The notes under the pieces were generated by a model. It did no database searches. It was given only the letters and a program-made list of their open reading frames with translations, and was not told the origin of the DNA. This document shows positions 35,519 through 43,917 of a stretch of DNA of 64,000 bases, piece by piece. The position numbers were made by a program, and so were the translations under genes. How positions within the stretch are numbered: the stretch's first letter is position 1; every line of letters starts with the position of its first letter. Source of the stretch: QQWI01 sp964522015 (GTDB taxonomy: Bacteria > Bacillota > Clostridia > Peptostreptococcales > Acidaminobacteraceae); NCBI GenBank assembly GCA_964522015.1, contig CAZFST010000017.1:1-64000 (forward strand), given 5' to 3'.

Positions 35519-36587
35519 GTGTCAGAGTCTCCCTTACCGATTGTGTCACCCGTATTTTGTTCATGCAGTAAAAGCCAAACAAAAAATCAACCCCAGAGGA
35601 TGCGCCGTGCTTTGCCACCAACTCAGCCAGTTTTGCCACTGATTCAGCCGCCTTTTCAATACCCTCACTGGATTTAAAAAACAACCCTCGCACCAAATCC
35701 CTATGGGCCTCCGAAACCTGCCCTAAAGCTGTGGCTCTTAGCATATTTTCACTGACCAAAGTCGTCAATCCAAGGGCCCCCTGATAAATCCGCCAAAGCC
35801 TCTCTCTAGTGGCTTCTAGTCCCCTTCCACCCGTGGCGCCATCATAATACATGGCAATCATAACCCCAGCTAAAAAATCATCCGTGGCAGGTGTAAGCCC
35901 AGGACCAAAGCCAACAAACTTAGGCAGCAGTCCGATAAAACCATCAAAATCTTTGCGAATCAACGCCTCTAATAATTTCCCCAGGGTTTCTCTTATAAAT
36001 TGACAGTAAGGATTTAGCACCCCAACATCAGCTGAAACACCACTTTCAGGTAAAATCCAGCCCTCTAAATCATCAAAATCGAACTGGTTAATCAGCGCCC
36101 CAATCCCATTTGAACCTGATTCACTATTATGGGGCCCTTTATTAAACGTCCCTTTTCCAAAGGTCTCACTGATAATCACATCCCGAATAACATCCAAAAG
36201 CGCCAGCTGAACATACAAATCATTGACAGTCCCATCTATCTCAGCCCCTGGGTCCCAAAGAGAAGCCCCCTCCAGACTTAAAAATAAATCTCGCCCTTGA
36301 AATGCCAAGCCCCCCTTCTCAATCAATACCCCATCCCCTACACAAACACCATCAAGTTCCCAAGGGGACATCCTCACAAGAGCCCCCATGGGTCCAATGT
36401 TATTTTTACTTGCCACAGCAGGCGCACCGAGATTTTTCTCCACCAACAAAGTGGCAAGATTGCCCTCTTGGTCCACCAAATTCACAGCACTCGGAAACGC
36501 GGAATGAACCGTCAAAACCTTTTGATAGTTGCCATCCAGATAAGTTTGTAGGTCCAAAGACAGTCTAGTAACTTCCATAAATCTCAC
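35511..36587 (-). CDS. allH: DUF2877 protein, AllH/YlbF-like
   Basis: This 358-residue protein of the DUF2877 family corresponds to E. coli YlbF (AllH), the third component of the oxamate carbamoyltransferase. The family block FVGFGPGLTPATDDFLAGVMIAMYY, a glycine- and aspartate-rich active-site-like stretch near residue 225, is intact. The C-terminal half is helical. The frame starts at a GTG (36587). An ATG three codons later, at 36578, is an equally good start. Gene order allH-allF-allG differs from the E. coli ylb order, where ylbF follows ylbE. Confidence 0.87.
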   Translation of the reverse strand: MRFMEVTRLSLDLQTYLDGNYQKVLTVHSAFPSAVNLVDQEGNLATLLVEKNLGAPAVASKNNIGPMGALVRMSPWELDGVCVGDGVLIEKGGLAFQGRDLFLSLEGASLWDPGAEIDGTVNDLYVQLALLDVIRDVIISETFGKGTFNKGPHNSESGSNGIGALINQFDFDDLEGWILPESGVSADVGVLNPYCQFIRETLGKLLEALIRKDFDGFIGLLPKFVGFGPGLTPATDDFLAGVMIAMYYDGATGGRGLEATRERLWRIYQGALGLTTLVSENMLRATALGQVSEAHRDLVRGLFFKSSEGIEKAAESVAKLAELVAKHGASSGVDFLFGFYCMNKIRVTQSVRETLTHD

Positions 36588-36611
36588 ATCCTAAAGGTGA
36601 ATTTTCAAAAC

Positions 36612-36665
36612 ATTGGGTCCATTTGAAGCATTGGGTGTATTTAAAACCTCGGGTTTACTTTATGG
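36612..36665. repeat. 18-bp imperfect tandem repeat at the mocA-like stop
   Basis: Three units of 18 bp (ATTGGGTCCATTTGAAGC at 36612, ATTGGGTGTATTTAAAAC at 36630, CTCGGGTTTACTTTATGG at 36648) run from the allH leader into the last codons of the mocA-like gene, across its stop. Confidence 0.7.
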
Positions 36666-37281
36666 ATTGGATCAATCGTTCATATGACTCCTGGGTGTCT
36701 ATGTCAACCAGTATGCCAGGGTCTGAAACGTTGAGATAAGCGGGTTTAGCCTGTTGCTGGAGAAAAACCTTAAGCCCCCCTTCATCTTTGCTACTGAGAA
36801 GCTCAGGGATCAAATGAGCGGAAATCAGGGGCGGATGGCCCTTATTACCCTCAAAGGAAGGATAGAGTACGTCCATCTCCTGAAGATCAAAAGCCTTCAC
36901 CAGGTGCTGAATTGTTTCAGGTTTCACCAGGGGCACATCCACTGGCATGGTAAAAAATGCAGTAGAAGTGGGAGCAATGGCGGCCGCACCGGTCTGAACT
37001 GAAGAAAACATACCCAGTTGGTAATTGGAGTTTAGCACCCATTTAAGGTGCATAACTTCAATCAGAGGTATCAGCAGCTCGCTTTGATGGCCCACCACCA
37101 CCACAATGTCTGTGATTCCAGCCCCAGTGAAAGTTGCCACCGTGGTTTCAAGAAAGGTCTTGTCCCTAATAAGTAGCAAGGGTTTAAAAGCGTGCATCCT
37201 TGAAGAATAACCGGCAGCGATGATCACAGCGGCTATATTTGCGTTTGTAATCGTATCTTGAACAAGTTTTGTAGCCATCAT
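36655..37281 (-). CDS. MocA-like molybdopterin nucleotidyltransferase
   Basis: This MobA-fold NTP transferase of 208 residues probably attaches CMP (or AMP/GMP) to molybdopterin, as MocA does for xanthine dehydrogenase-family enzymes. The nucleotide-binding loop is AAVIIAAGYSSRMHAFKPLL (about 15-34), with FFTMPVDVPLVKPETI (about 100) holding the metal-binding Asp, and KGHPPLIS near 148. It starts inside the stop of the molybdopterin subunit gene (TAATG), so the two are translated together. This pairing supports a cytosine-dinucleotide cofactor for the hydroxylase. Confidence 0.87.
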   Translation of the reverse strand: MMATKLVQDTITNANIAAVIIAAGYSSRMHAFKPLLLIRDKTFLETTVATFTGAGITDIVVVVGHQSELLIPLIEVMHLKWVLNSNYQLGMFSSVQTGAAAIAPTSTAFFTMPVDVPLVKPETIQHLVKAFDLQEMDVLYPSFEGNKGHPPLISAHLIPELLSSKDEGGLKVFLQQQAKPAYLNVSDPGILVDIDTQESYERLIQSIK

Positions 37282-39641
37282 TAAACCCTTGGTAACTTAG
37301 CGACAGCAAGTGCCACTTGCTCAGGTGACAGGGGCAATTTGTAGAAATTAATGGCCAGTGCATCGAATAAGGCATTGCCAATCACAGATGGCACCGAAAT
37401 CATTGGGTGTTCTCCCACCCCACGGGCACCAAAAGGCCCATCGGTTTGTGGGTTTTCTATGAGGATTGGCACGATTTGATCTGGAATATCATTGGCGGTG
37501 AGGATCTTATTATCCGTAAAGGAATTGTTGAGAAGTCTACCTTTGTCATTAAACTTGTAACATTCTACTAAAGCTGAGCTAATGCCCTGAAGCACCCCGC
37601 CCATTATCTGGCCTTCCACTAACTTCTTGTTTAGAATCTGACCTACGTCAAAGGCCGATGCGATTTTTAAGATATGAACATTGCCAGTTTCAACATCCAC
37701 CTCAATCTCCACACCATGGGCACCAAAGGTCCAGTCCAGGGCTGGTGTCCCTTGCCCCGTATTGGGATCAAGATTTGTAAGGCCATCGGCCATGTACATC
37801 CCATAAGAAATCAGTGGTCCACCAATGCCATTGCCGTTTTCGTAGACATAGCCCCTAGCTAACTTCGCGTAAGGAATCCGTCTATGGAGGTGATGAACAT
37901 GTTGAATATAGCCATCTTTGTGGGTCAGTTCGTCCACATGGCATCTCAGTACCTGGGCAGCCAACTCTTTCATTTGCTTGACCATATTACCGGCCGCTCT
38001 TTTAACAGCGTTGCCACCCATAAAGGCATATTTAGAAGCCACTGTGTTCCAATCATAGGGACTCTTATCTGTTTCAACTTCCAAGACAACTTCCACGTGT
38101 TCAAAGGGCACATCCAAAACTTCTGCAGCAATTTGAGCCATAATGGTATTGGCCCCCTGACCAATATCCACCGCACCAATCATCACCTTAACATGGCCAT
38201 CTTCGTCCATTTGCATTATGGCAGCTGTAGAGGTGTAGCTTGGCATTGCCGGTGCCTTTTGAAGCATTGCGATTCCTTTGCCTCTTACTTTACCAGTCTT
38301 AAATTGGGCTTGTCTTTCTTCATCTGTTTGATAACCAGTCCATCCGATTTCCTTGGCAACCGCCTCCAAGCAGTCCACGGGGCTCCCTGAAGTATCATAG
38401 ATCAATTCACCGCTTAGGGTCTTTGAACCTGGTCTTAAAAGATTTTTCATTCTCAGTTCAAAGGGATCCATGCCTAGCTTTTGTGCAATCAAGTCCATTT
38501 GCCGTTCGATGGTCCAGTGGGTTTCCAAATGGCCAAAGCCCCTATAGGCCGTACTAAACACCTTGTTGGTGTAAATAGTTCTTGAGTGAAGCGCTATATT
38601 ATGGACTTCATAGGGACCAGCTCCAGAATAAATGGCAGACTTACCAACGTTGACACCGTAGTCAGCATAGGCACCGCTATCCCAGTCATACCATAACTCT
38701 ATGGCCGTGATGGTGCCATCATTTTTGACACCTGTTTTGATCTTGCCACGCATCCCTGCTCTTGTTGGGAGTAAGTTGAATTCTTCTTCTCGTGATGCTC
38801 TTAACTTGACGGGTTTTCCTTTGGCATTTCTTGATAGCAGGGTTACTAAAGGTTCTAGATGAATCCCTGCCTTACCCCCAAAACCACCACCAACAAATGG
38901 CACAATCACATTGATATCTGCTTTAGGAATCCCCAGTGATTTGGCCAGTAGTTGTCTAACGGCAAATGGGGATTGAGCAGATGTCCAAATTTTCACCTTA
39001 TTGGAGTATGGATCTGCCTGGGCAATCACCGCATGGGTTTCCATTGGCACATGACCCACTGCGGGTAGGGACATTTCGTTTTCAATAATCACATCTGCTT
39101 CTTCAAAACCTTTATTGATATCACCCTTGATGGTCTTATTCCAGCTGGCAATGTTAGAGTCCGGTTGTGGGAAAAAGACCCCTTTCATATACTCCAATTC
39201 ATTGATATCATCGTGGACCAAAATCTTTGCTTCTAGGGCTTGATCTAGTGTATGGACTGCTTCAAGCTCCTCATACGTCACTTGGATTAAGGAAATGGCT
39301 TCTTCTGCAAGGGCCTCTGTCTCAGCGGCTACTGCAGCCACGATTTCTCCTTGATAGCGAACCTCCCCTCTGGCAATAATGCGCTTGTCAATCATATAAA
39401 GTCCAACGAGATAAGGGCAGTCGTGACCGGTGAGTACCACTTTGACACCAGGTAAAGCCATTGCTTTGGTGGTATCAATAGCCACTATTTTAGCCCTAGC
39501 ATAGGGGGACAGCAGCAGCTTGGCATGGAGCATTCCCGGCACTTCCATGTCATGGGTGTAAATCGCTTGTCCAGTGACTTTGACTTGGGCATCTTTTCTA
39601 TCGTGGGGTTTGCCCACATGTCGGTACTTATTATTCGCCAT
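37281..39641 (-). CDS. Molybdenum hydroxylase, molybdopterin-binding subunit
   Basis: This is the catalytic large subunit of a xanthine dehydrogenase-family enzyme (786 residues). The first domain has GQAIYTHDMEVPGMLHAKLLLSPYARAKI in family style. Cofactor loops include FVGGGFGGKAGIHLEP (about 255), TAYRGFGHLETHWTIE and DIGQGANTIMAQIAAEVL. The catalytic base is E744 in GARGVGEH. The GHLET residues replace the usual Gln-rich loop, so the substrate is probably not xanthine. The ATG at 39641 is preceded by AAAGGAAGG and overlaps the end of the 2Fe-2S gene by 11 bp. No in-frame TGA suggests selenocysteine. Substrate unknown, likely an N-heterocycle or aldehyde. Confidence 0.92.
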   Translation of the reverse strand: MANNKYRHVGKPHDRKDAQVKVTGQAIYTHDMEVPGMLHAKLLLSPYARAKIVAIDTTKAMALPGVKVVLTGHDCPYLVGLYMIDKRIIARGEVRYQGEIVAAVAAETEALAEEAISLIQVTYEELEAVHTLDQALEAKILVHDDINELEYMKGVFFPQPDSNIASWNKTIKGDINKGFEEADVIIENEMSLPAVGHVPMETHAVIAQADPYSNKVKIWTSAQSPFAVRQLLAKSLGIPKADINVIVPFVGGGFGGKAGIHLEPLVTLLSRNAKGKPVKLRASREEEFNLLPTRAGMRGKIKTGVKNDGTITAIELWYDWDSGAYADYGVNVGKSAIYSGAGPYEVHNIALHSRTIYTNKVFSTAYRGFGHLETHWTIERQMDLIAQKLGMDPFELRMKNLLRPGSKTLSGELIYDTSGSPVDCLEAVAKEIGWTGYQTDEERQAQFKTGKVRGKGIAMLQKAPAMPSYTSTAAIMQMDEDGHVKVMIGAVDIGQGANTIMAQIAAEVLDVPFEHVEVVLEVETDKSPYDWNTVASKYAFMGGNAVKRAAGNMVKQMKELAAQVLRCHVDELTHKDGYIQHVHHLHRRIPYAKLARGYVYENGNGIGGPLISYGMYMADGLTNLDPNTGQGTPALDWTFGAHGVEIEVDVETGNVHILKIASAFDVGQILNKKLVEGQIMGGVLQGISSALVECYKFNDKGRLLNNSFTDNKILTANDIPDQIVPILIENPQTDGPFGARGVGEHPMISVPSVIGNALFDALAINFYKLPLSPEQVALAVAKLPRV

Positions 39642-40182
39642 GGAAAGGTGCCTTCCTTTCTTGATCAGCAGCATCTAAAACCGCAGCAATGATGGGCAAA
39701 TAACCGGTACATCTGCACAAATTCCCTGCTATGGCCTCTTTAACCTGTTCTTCTGTGGGGTTAGGCTCTCTATCCAAGAGCGCCCGAGCTGACATCAACA
39801 TACCCGGGGTGCAAAAGCCACACTGGAGGGCATCGTGTTCAATAAAGGCCTTTTGAAGGATTGAAATTTCTCGACCCTTGGCCAAGCCTTCCACTGTTTG
39901 TATCACTGAACCATGGGCTTCTATGGCTAGAATCAAACAAGAGTTTACTGGTCTGCCGTCCATAATAATGGTGCAAGCACCACATTCCCCTTCTCCGCAA
40001 CCTTCTTTTGTGCCAAAGAGTTTGAGCTCTGTGTTCAAAAACTGCAAAAGTGTCATGGTGGGATCCACCTGTCTACAGTAGTTCTCATCATTCACCTGGC
40101 ACTTGATGGCCACTGGCACACAAGTGGAAGCCACATAATCAAAACAATCCTTTAAGGGTTTTTGGGTGTGGACATTACACAT
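39631..40182 (-). CDS. Molybdenum hydroxylase, 2Fe-2S subunit
   Basis: The electron-transfer small subunit has 183 residues. The plant-ferredoxin cluster is bound by GCGEGECGACTI with a later Cys in VNSCL. The second cluster is bound by CGFCTPGM and the CRCTGY motif. An N-terminal tail of about 25 residues (with two extra Cys) precedes the usual start and is absent from most homologs. GGAGG precedes the ATG, directly after the FAD-subunit stop. Three separate subunits in the order FAD, 2Fe-2S, Mo is a common bacterial layout. Confidence 0.94.
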   Translation of the reverse strand: MCNVHTQKPLKDCFDYVASTCVPVAIKCQVNDENYCRQVDPTMTLLQFLNTELKLFGTKEGCGEGECGACTIIMDGRPVNSCLILAIEAHGSVIQTVEGLAKGREISILQKAFIEHDALQCGFCTPGMLMSARALLDREPNPTEEQVKEAIAGNLCRCTGYLPIIAAVLDAADQERKAPFHGE

Positions 40183-41037
40183 TTAGAGGCCTCCAGTCTG
40201 GATGATTTTAAGTAGGGCTCGCTTGACTAAAACCCCTGAAATATGCAGTCGGTACTCAGCAGATGAGCGCACATCAGAAATTGGGTGAATATGATTTGCC
40301 ACTTGTTCCTGGGCCCACTGAGCTGTTTCTTGGGTTCTAGCCATTGTGTTCAACTGGTGTTCAAGGGTTGTCAAACGGATGGGTGTGGGGGCTACTGCAG
40401 TCATGGCAATGGCAAACTGCCCTTCGCCTGTCACCCTAACCGCTGTCGCTGCAATGCCAAGGTCGTGTCCCTTAATACGGGTCTGCTTTAAAAAAACGCT
40501 TTTGTCCCCGTCTTTTACTTCTGGGAGCATCACACCAATCACGAGCTCTTCTGGCAATAGGGCTGTTTTTTTGACCCCTACAAAAAAATCTTGAATTGGA
40601 ATTTGTCGCTGTCCCCTGGGCCCTGCAATATGGACCATGGCGTTGTAAACCAGTAGTGGGGCGCCAAAGTCTGCACCTGGAGAGCCATTGCAAATGTTCC
40701 CCACCAAGGTTGCTCGGTTTCTAAGCTGATAAGAGGCTAAGGTATCCGCAGCTTCTTTAAGGGCCGTGTAACTTTTTTCTATCAAGGGGGATTCAGAAAT
40801 CTGATTAACAGTCACTGAAGCCCCAATAAAAAGCCCTTCTCCGGGTACTTGGTAAAGTCCCTGGGTTTCACTTAATGACTTGATATCCAGAATATGTTGG
40901 CAAGAGATCATGTTGCGCCTCAAGAGAATCATTAAATCCGTCCCCCCTGCCAAAATCCTTGTGTCTGGGTGGTCGCTTAAATAAAGTAGTGCATCGTCAA
41001 GCTTTTCAGGTTTGTAGTAATCAAACTTACTTAACAT
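40183..41037 (-). CDS. Molybdenum hydroxylase, FAD-binding subunit
   Basis: This flavin subunit of 284 residues (CoxM/XdhB type) passes electrons from the iron-sulfur clusters to the final acceptor. FAD-binding is shown by RILAGGTDLMILLRRN (about 30) and TLVGNICNGSPGADFGAPLL (about 110). The C-terminal CO_deh_flav_C domain spans about 170-280. It lacks the 4Fe-4S insert that marks 4-hydroxybenzoyl-CoA reductase, which argues against that enzyme. GGGAGG precedes the ATG, and the gene abuts the 2Fe-2S gene without a gap. Confidence 0.93.
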   Translation of the reverse strand: MLSKFDYYKPEKLDDALLYLSDHPDTRILAGGTDLMILLRRNMISCQHILDIKSLSETQGLYQVPGEGLFIGASVTVNQISESPLIEKSYTALKEAADTLASYQLRNRATLVGNICNGSPGADFGAPLLVYNAMVHIAGPRGQRQIPIQDFFVGVKKTALLPEELVIGVMLPEVKDGDKSVFLKQTRIKGHDLGIAATAVRVTGEGQFAIAMTAVAPTPIRLTTLEHQLNTMARTQETAQWAQEQVANHIHPISDVRSSAEYRLHISGVLVKRALLKIIQTGGL

Positions 41038-41051
41038 GTATTCCTCCCAGT

Positions 41052-42329
41052 TCAGTCAAAAAGTGATGCCACAGCCCGCTCAGCAGACTCGTATATGGCA
41101 AATAGGCCAACGCCAAAAGAAGATTTTTTCCCATCTGTGCTTTTTAGGGACATACCACAAAAGCTGACTTTTTCCTGTGTTCTGACGCCGTCTATTAAGT
41201 GAATTTCCCCCTCTTGATTAAAAATATCCAGTTCTAGCCACTGATAATCGCACCTAAAACCCGTACACCAAATCACATTGCCAATGGCATCTTTTTTGAT
41301 ATCAAGCTCAGTCACATCCTGCAACTTCTCAAGGTCCACCCGTTCAAAGTCCATGGGAATGATGGTGTCAGTAACGGAAAGTGCCTTTTGCTCAATCAAG
41401 CCATCAATGCGACTTTCAACGGCTCTAAGGGTATCATCTGCAGCCATGAGGGTTTGTTTCAAATTTCCTTTCAGGCTAAGGGTATTACCACTTACGGCCA
41501 ATAATCTTCCGGTTAGAACCACGCCGGCCTTTTGACAAGCAGCTAAGTTTTGTGAAAACTTATGCATAATGGATTCATCTTCAAAATCACCCTTTTGGTA
41601 AGGTAAAATCTTTGGCCCCCTACTAAAACCAGATAGCTGATTGAGCCAATAGACCCCATTAATATTTTTATAAATGGTTGGGATTGGGGTCAAGCTACCA
41701 ATTGCAAGATACACATTGGGGTTGGCAGCTGGGTTGACATCTGGGTTGGCCTGTTGAGCGGACTGTTGGTTCCAGTGTTGCTTGACTTCCAGTGCAATTT
41801 GAATCCCCGATCGACCACTGCCCACCACCAAAGTGCTCCCTGGGGCAAGTTGAGAAACATTGGTATAATCCATGGAATGAATCTGCTTCACGTCACTGGG
41901 AAAGTCATTTTTTACTTTTGGAATAAAAGGTTTGTTAAAAAGTCCCGTAGCCATAATCAAGTCATCGCAGGTGAATTCCCCACTGCTGGTTTTTAAACAG
42001 TAAAGATCACCCTCTTTATAAACCCGTTCCACTAAAACATTTTCAATGTAGTTTGGATTAATCTTTAAAAGATAGGCCTCAAGCAGATTGAGAATCTCCG
42101 CCTTTGACATGTAACCGTTGTCATAGGGGATATGGTCTTCAAGGCCTGGAAAATTAGTCATCCAATTTGGGGTCACCAGATAAAAGGAGTCCCACCGCTC
42201 ATGGCGCCATGTTTGAAGCATGACCTTTTTTTCGATGATTAAGTAATCAATCCCACGTTTATTGAGATGGTCCCCACAGCTAATGCCGCTAGGACCGCCA
42301 CCAAGAACGATTGCTGTATAGTGTTTCAT
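41052..42329 (-). CDS. FMO-like NAD(P)-binding flavoprotein
   Basis: The 425 residues match flavin-containing monooxygenase-like oxidoreductases. An FAD site GGGPSGISCG lies at the N-terminus, an NAD(P) site VVGSGRSGIQIALE near 175, and between them the FMO-type fingerprint F-x7-HSMDY (FPSDVKQIHSMDY). A GFRCDYQWLELD block near 355 is also typical of the group. GGAGG precedes the ATG. A monooxygenase would need oxygen, which is unexpected in a pathway built from anaerobic-style enzymes. It may act as an NAD(P)H-linked reductase or dehydrogenase for the hydroxylase instead. Role uncertain. Confidence 0.82.
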   Translation of the reverse strand: MKHYTAIVLGGGPSGISCGDHLNKRGIDYLIIEKKVMLQTWRHERWDSFYLVTPNWMTNFPGLEDHIPYDNGYMSKAEILNLLEAYLLKINPNYIENVLVERVYKEGDLYCLKTSSGEFTCDDLIMATGLFNKPFIPKVKNDFPSDVKQIHSMDYTNVSQLAPGSTLVVGSGRSGIQIALEVKQHWNQQSAQQANPDVNPAANPNVYLAIGSLTPIPTIYKNINGVYWLNQLSGFSRGPKILPYQKGDFEDESIMHKFSQNLAACQKAGVVLTGRLLAVSGNTLSLKGNLKQTLMAADDTLRAVESRIDGLIEQKALSVTDTIIPMDFERVDLEKLQDVTELDIKKDAIGNVIWCTGFRCDYQWLELDIFNQEGEIHLIDGVRTQEKVSFCGMSLKSTDGKKSSFGVGLFAIYESAERAVASLFD

Positions 42330-42346
42330 TTGGCCTCCCAGTTGAT

Positions 42347-43825
42347 TTAAAGTGCCGGTACACTTAAAGGCATTTTTCTAATTTGCGCTGCCTGTTCATA
42401 GGCATAAGCAATTTCAATGAGAATGGGTTCGCTAAAGGGTCTTCCCAAGATTTCCACACCAATGGGAACACCCAGGGGGGCATCTGGCAAAACTACCGAA
42501 AATCCAGCCGGCACACAAATGGCTGGAAAACCAGTCACCGCTGCCAGCACCCCATTACGCTCACTTTGAGAATCCCCCACCTTGCACACTAACTGCTTCT
42601 GATGGGGATAAACCAGTGCATCTAAATTGTGGTTTGCCATTAGGAGCATCACTTGATCTCTGACTTTTCCCGCCAAGACTAACCGCTGAGCATAAGCAGT
42701 ATCTCCCGTTGAAAGCCCCTGTGCCTTGATCAGATTTTCTCGGATACCCGGGTGATAAAGGCCACTATCTAAAATATCTGCCACAGTATGAACGCCCACT
42801 GCCTGATCATCCAAATGAGATAAATATAAATTAAGATGGTCCTTGAGTTCGTATAAATGGACGCTAACCTGATTTACCAAGGCCTCTGCGTCAAAATGAT
42901 GATGAATGGGAATCAGCTGAGCCCCTTCACTTGCCATAACTTTTAGAGCCCGCTCTACCGCTGCATTGGTTTCCACATGAAGCGCTTGAGTGCCAAAAAA
43001 CGACTTCAAAATCCCAATCCGCTTAGCTTTTAGGCCATCTAATTTAAGTGAATCACCAAGAGCGCCAGTGACCCGTCCAATGGACCAAGCTGTGCTGCCA
43101 TCGTCACCATCAAAGCCCCGAATCACCTCTAATACCTTCACAGCATCTGCCACGGTTCTGGCCATGGGACCTGCTGTATCTTGGGTGTAAGAATAGGGTA
43201 CAATACCAGCTCTACTAACCATTCCAAGGGTTGGTCTGATACCCACAAGGCCGTTGGCTGCCGCTGGAGATCTAATCGAATTCACTGTGTCTGTACCAAT
43301 ACCGACCAGGGCAAAATTCGCCCCAAGAGCTGCCCCGGTTCCCCCACTGGAACCACCTGGGTTCCTGGAAAGGTCATAGGGATTCAGGGTTTGGCCAAGA
43401 ACCGAGCTAATGGTTTCCCCCCAAATTGCAAATTCATGGAGGTTTGCCTTGGCAAGTATAATGGCCCCCGCAGCCCGAAGCTGCTTAACCAAAAAACCAT
43501 CGGCCTCTGGCACATAGCCTTTTAAACTTAAGCTTCCCGCTGTGGTTTCAAGGCCTTGGGTTTCAATATTGTCCTTTAAAATAACCGGAACACCATGAAG
43601 AGGCCCCACTAAGCCACCTTTTTCAAACTGCAGGTCAAGGGCCTGGGCCTCACAAATTGCCTCTGGATTTGTGCAAATCACAGCATTAATCTTTGGCCCC
43701 GCCTGGTCAAAAGCCGAAACCCGTTGGAAATAGTACCTCACTAAACCCTCTGCGGTGATCCGACCCTTTTTTAAACCCTGATGATAGCCTTCTATTGTCA
43801 ATTCCATCCCATCAAATTGTTCCAC
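42347..43825 (-). CDS. Amidase signature family hydrolase
   Basis: This serine amidase of 492 residues uses the Ser-cisSer-Lys triad. Lys is in GVPVILKDNIET, the cis-Ser in GGSSGGTGAALG, and the nucleophile in GTDTVNSIRSPAA. The last motif usually reads DTGGSIR; here two glycines are replaced by V and N, which may narrow the oxyanion hole or alter specificity. The start is a GTG at 43825, preceded by AAAGGGGG. It is the first gene of the operon. It could cleave an amide or a ureido group (amidase-family ureidomalonase and allophanate hydrolase are known), preparing substrate for the carbamoyltransferase part. Confidence 0.9.
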   Translation of the reverse strand: MEQFDGMELTIEGYHQGLKKGRITAEGLVRYYFQRVSAFDQAGPKINAVICTNPEAICEAQALDLQFEKGGLVGPLHGVPVILKDNIETQGLETTAGSLSLKGYVPEADGFLVKQLRAAGAIILAKANLHEFAIWGETISSVLGQTLNPYDLSRNPGGSSGGTGAALGANFALVGIGTDTVNSIRSPAAANGLVGIRPTLGMVSRAGIVPYSYTQDTAGPMARTVADAVKVLEVIRGFDGDDGSTAWSIGRVTGALGDSLKLDGLKAKRIGILKSFFGTQALHVETNAAVERALKVMASEGAQLIPIHHHFDAEALVNQVSVHLYELKDHLNLYLSHLDDQAVGVHTVADILDSGLYHPGIRENLIKAQGLSTGDTAYAQRLVLAGKVRDQVMLLMANHNLDALVYPHQKQLVCKVGDSQSERNGVLAAVTGFPAICVPAGFSVVLPDAPLGVPIGVEILGRPFSEPILIEIAYAYEQAAQIRKMPLSVPAL

Positions 43826-43917
43826 TTCAGCCCCCTTTGCTGCCCGTGAGTCTTACTGGTTAAATTAGCCACAGACTTCAAAAATCCTTTATTCTTAGGT
43901 GCCAAAATATTCACCCG

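Noticed and set aside
37884..38390. 168-codon open frame on the plus strand inside the molybdopterin subunit gene
   Set aside because: It is antisense to a strongly conserved enzyme gene, lacks a ribosome binding site and its translation shows no family features.
37281..39641. Selenium-dependent molybdenum hydroxylase
   Set aside because: No selenium-linked genes (selD, yqeB, yqeC) lie nearby and no in-frame TGA is seen. A bound selenium cofactor cannot be excluded, but nothing supports it.
40183..41037. 4-hydroxybenzoyl-CoA reductase-type enzyme
   Set aside because: The FAD subunit has no room for the extra 4Fe-4S loop that defines that enzyme.
28236..43825. Standard allantoin or purine degradation operon
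   Set aside because: Allantoinase, allantoate amidohydrolase, ureidoglycolate dehydrogenase, uracil/xanthine permease and carbamate kinase genes are all missing.
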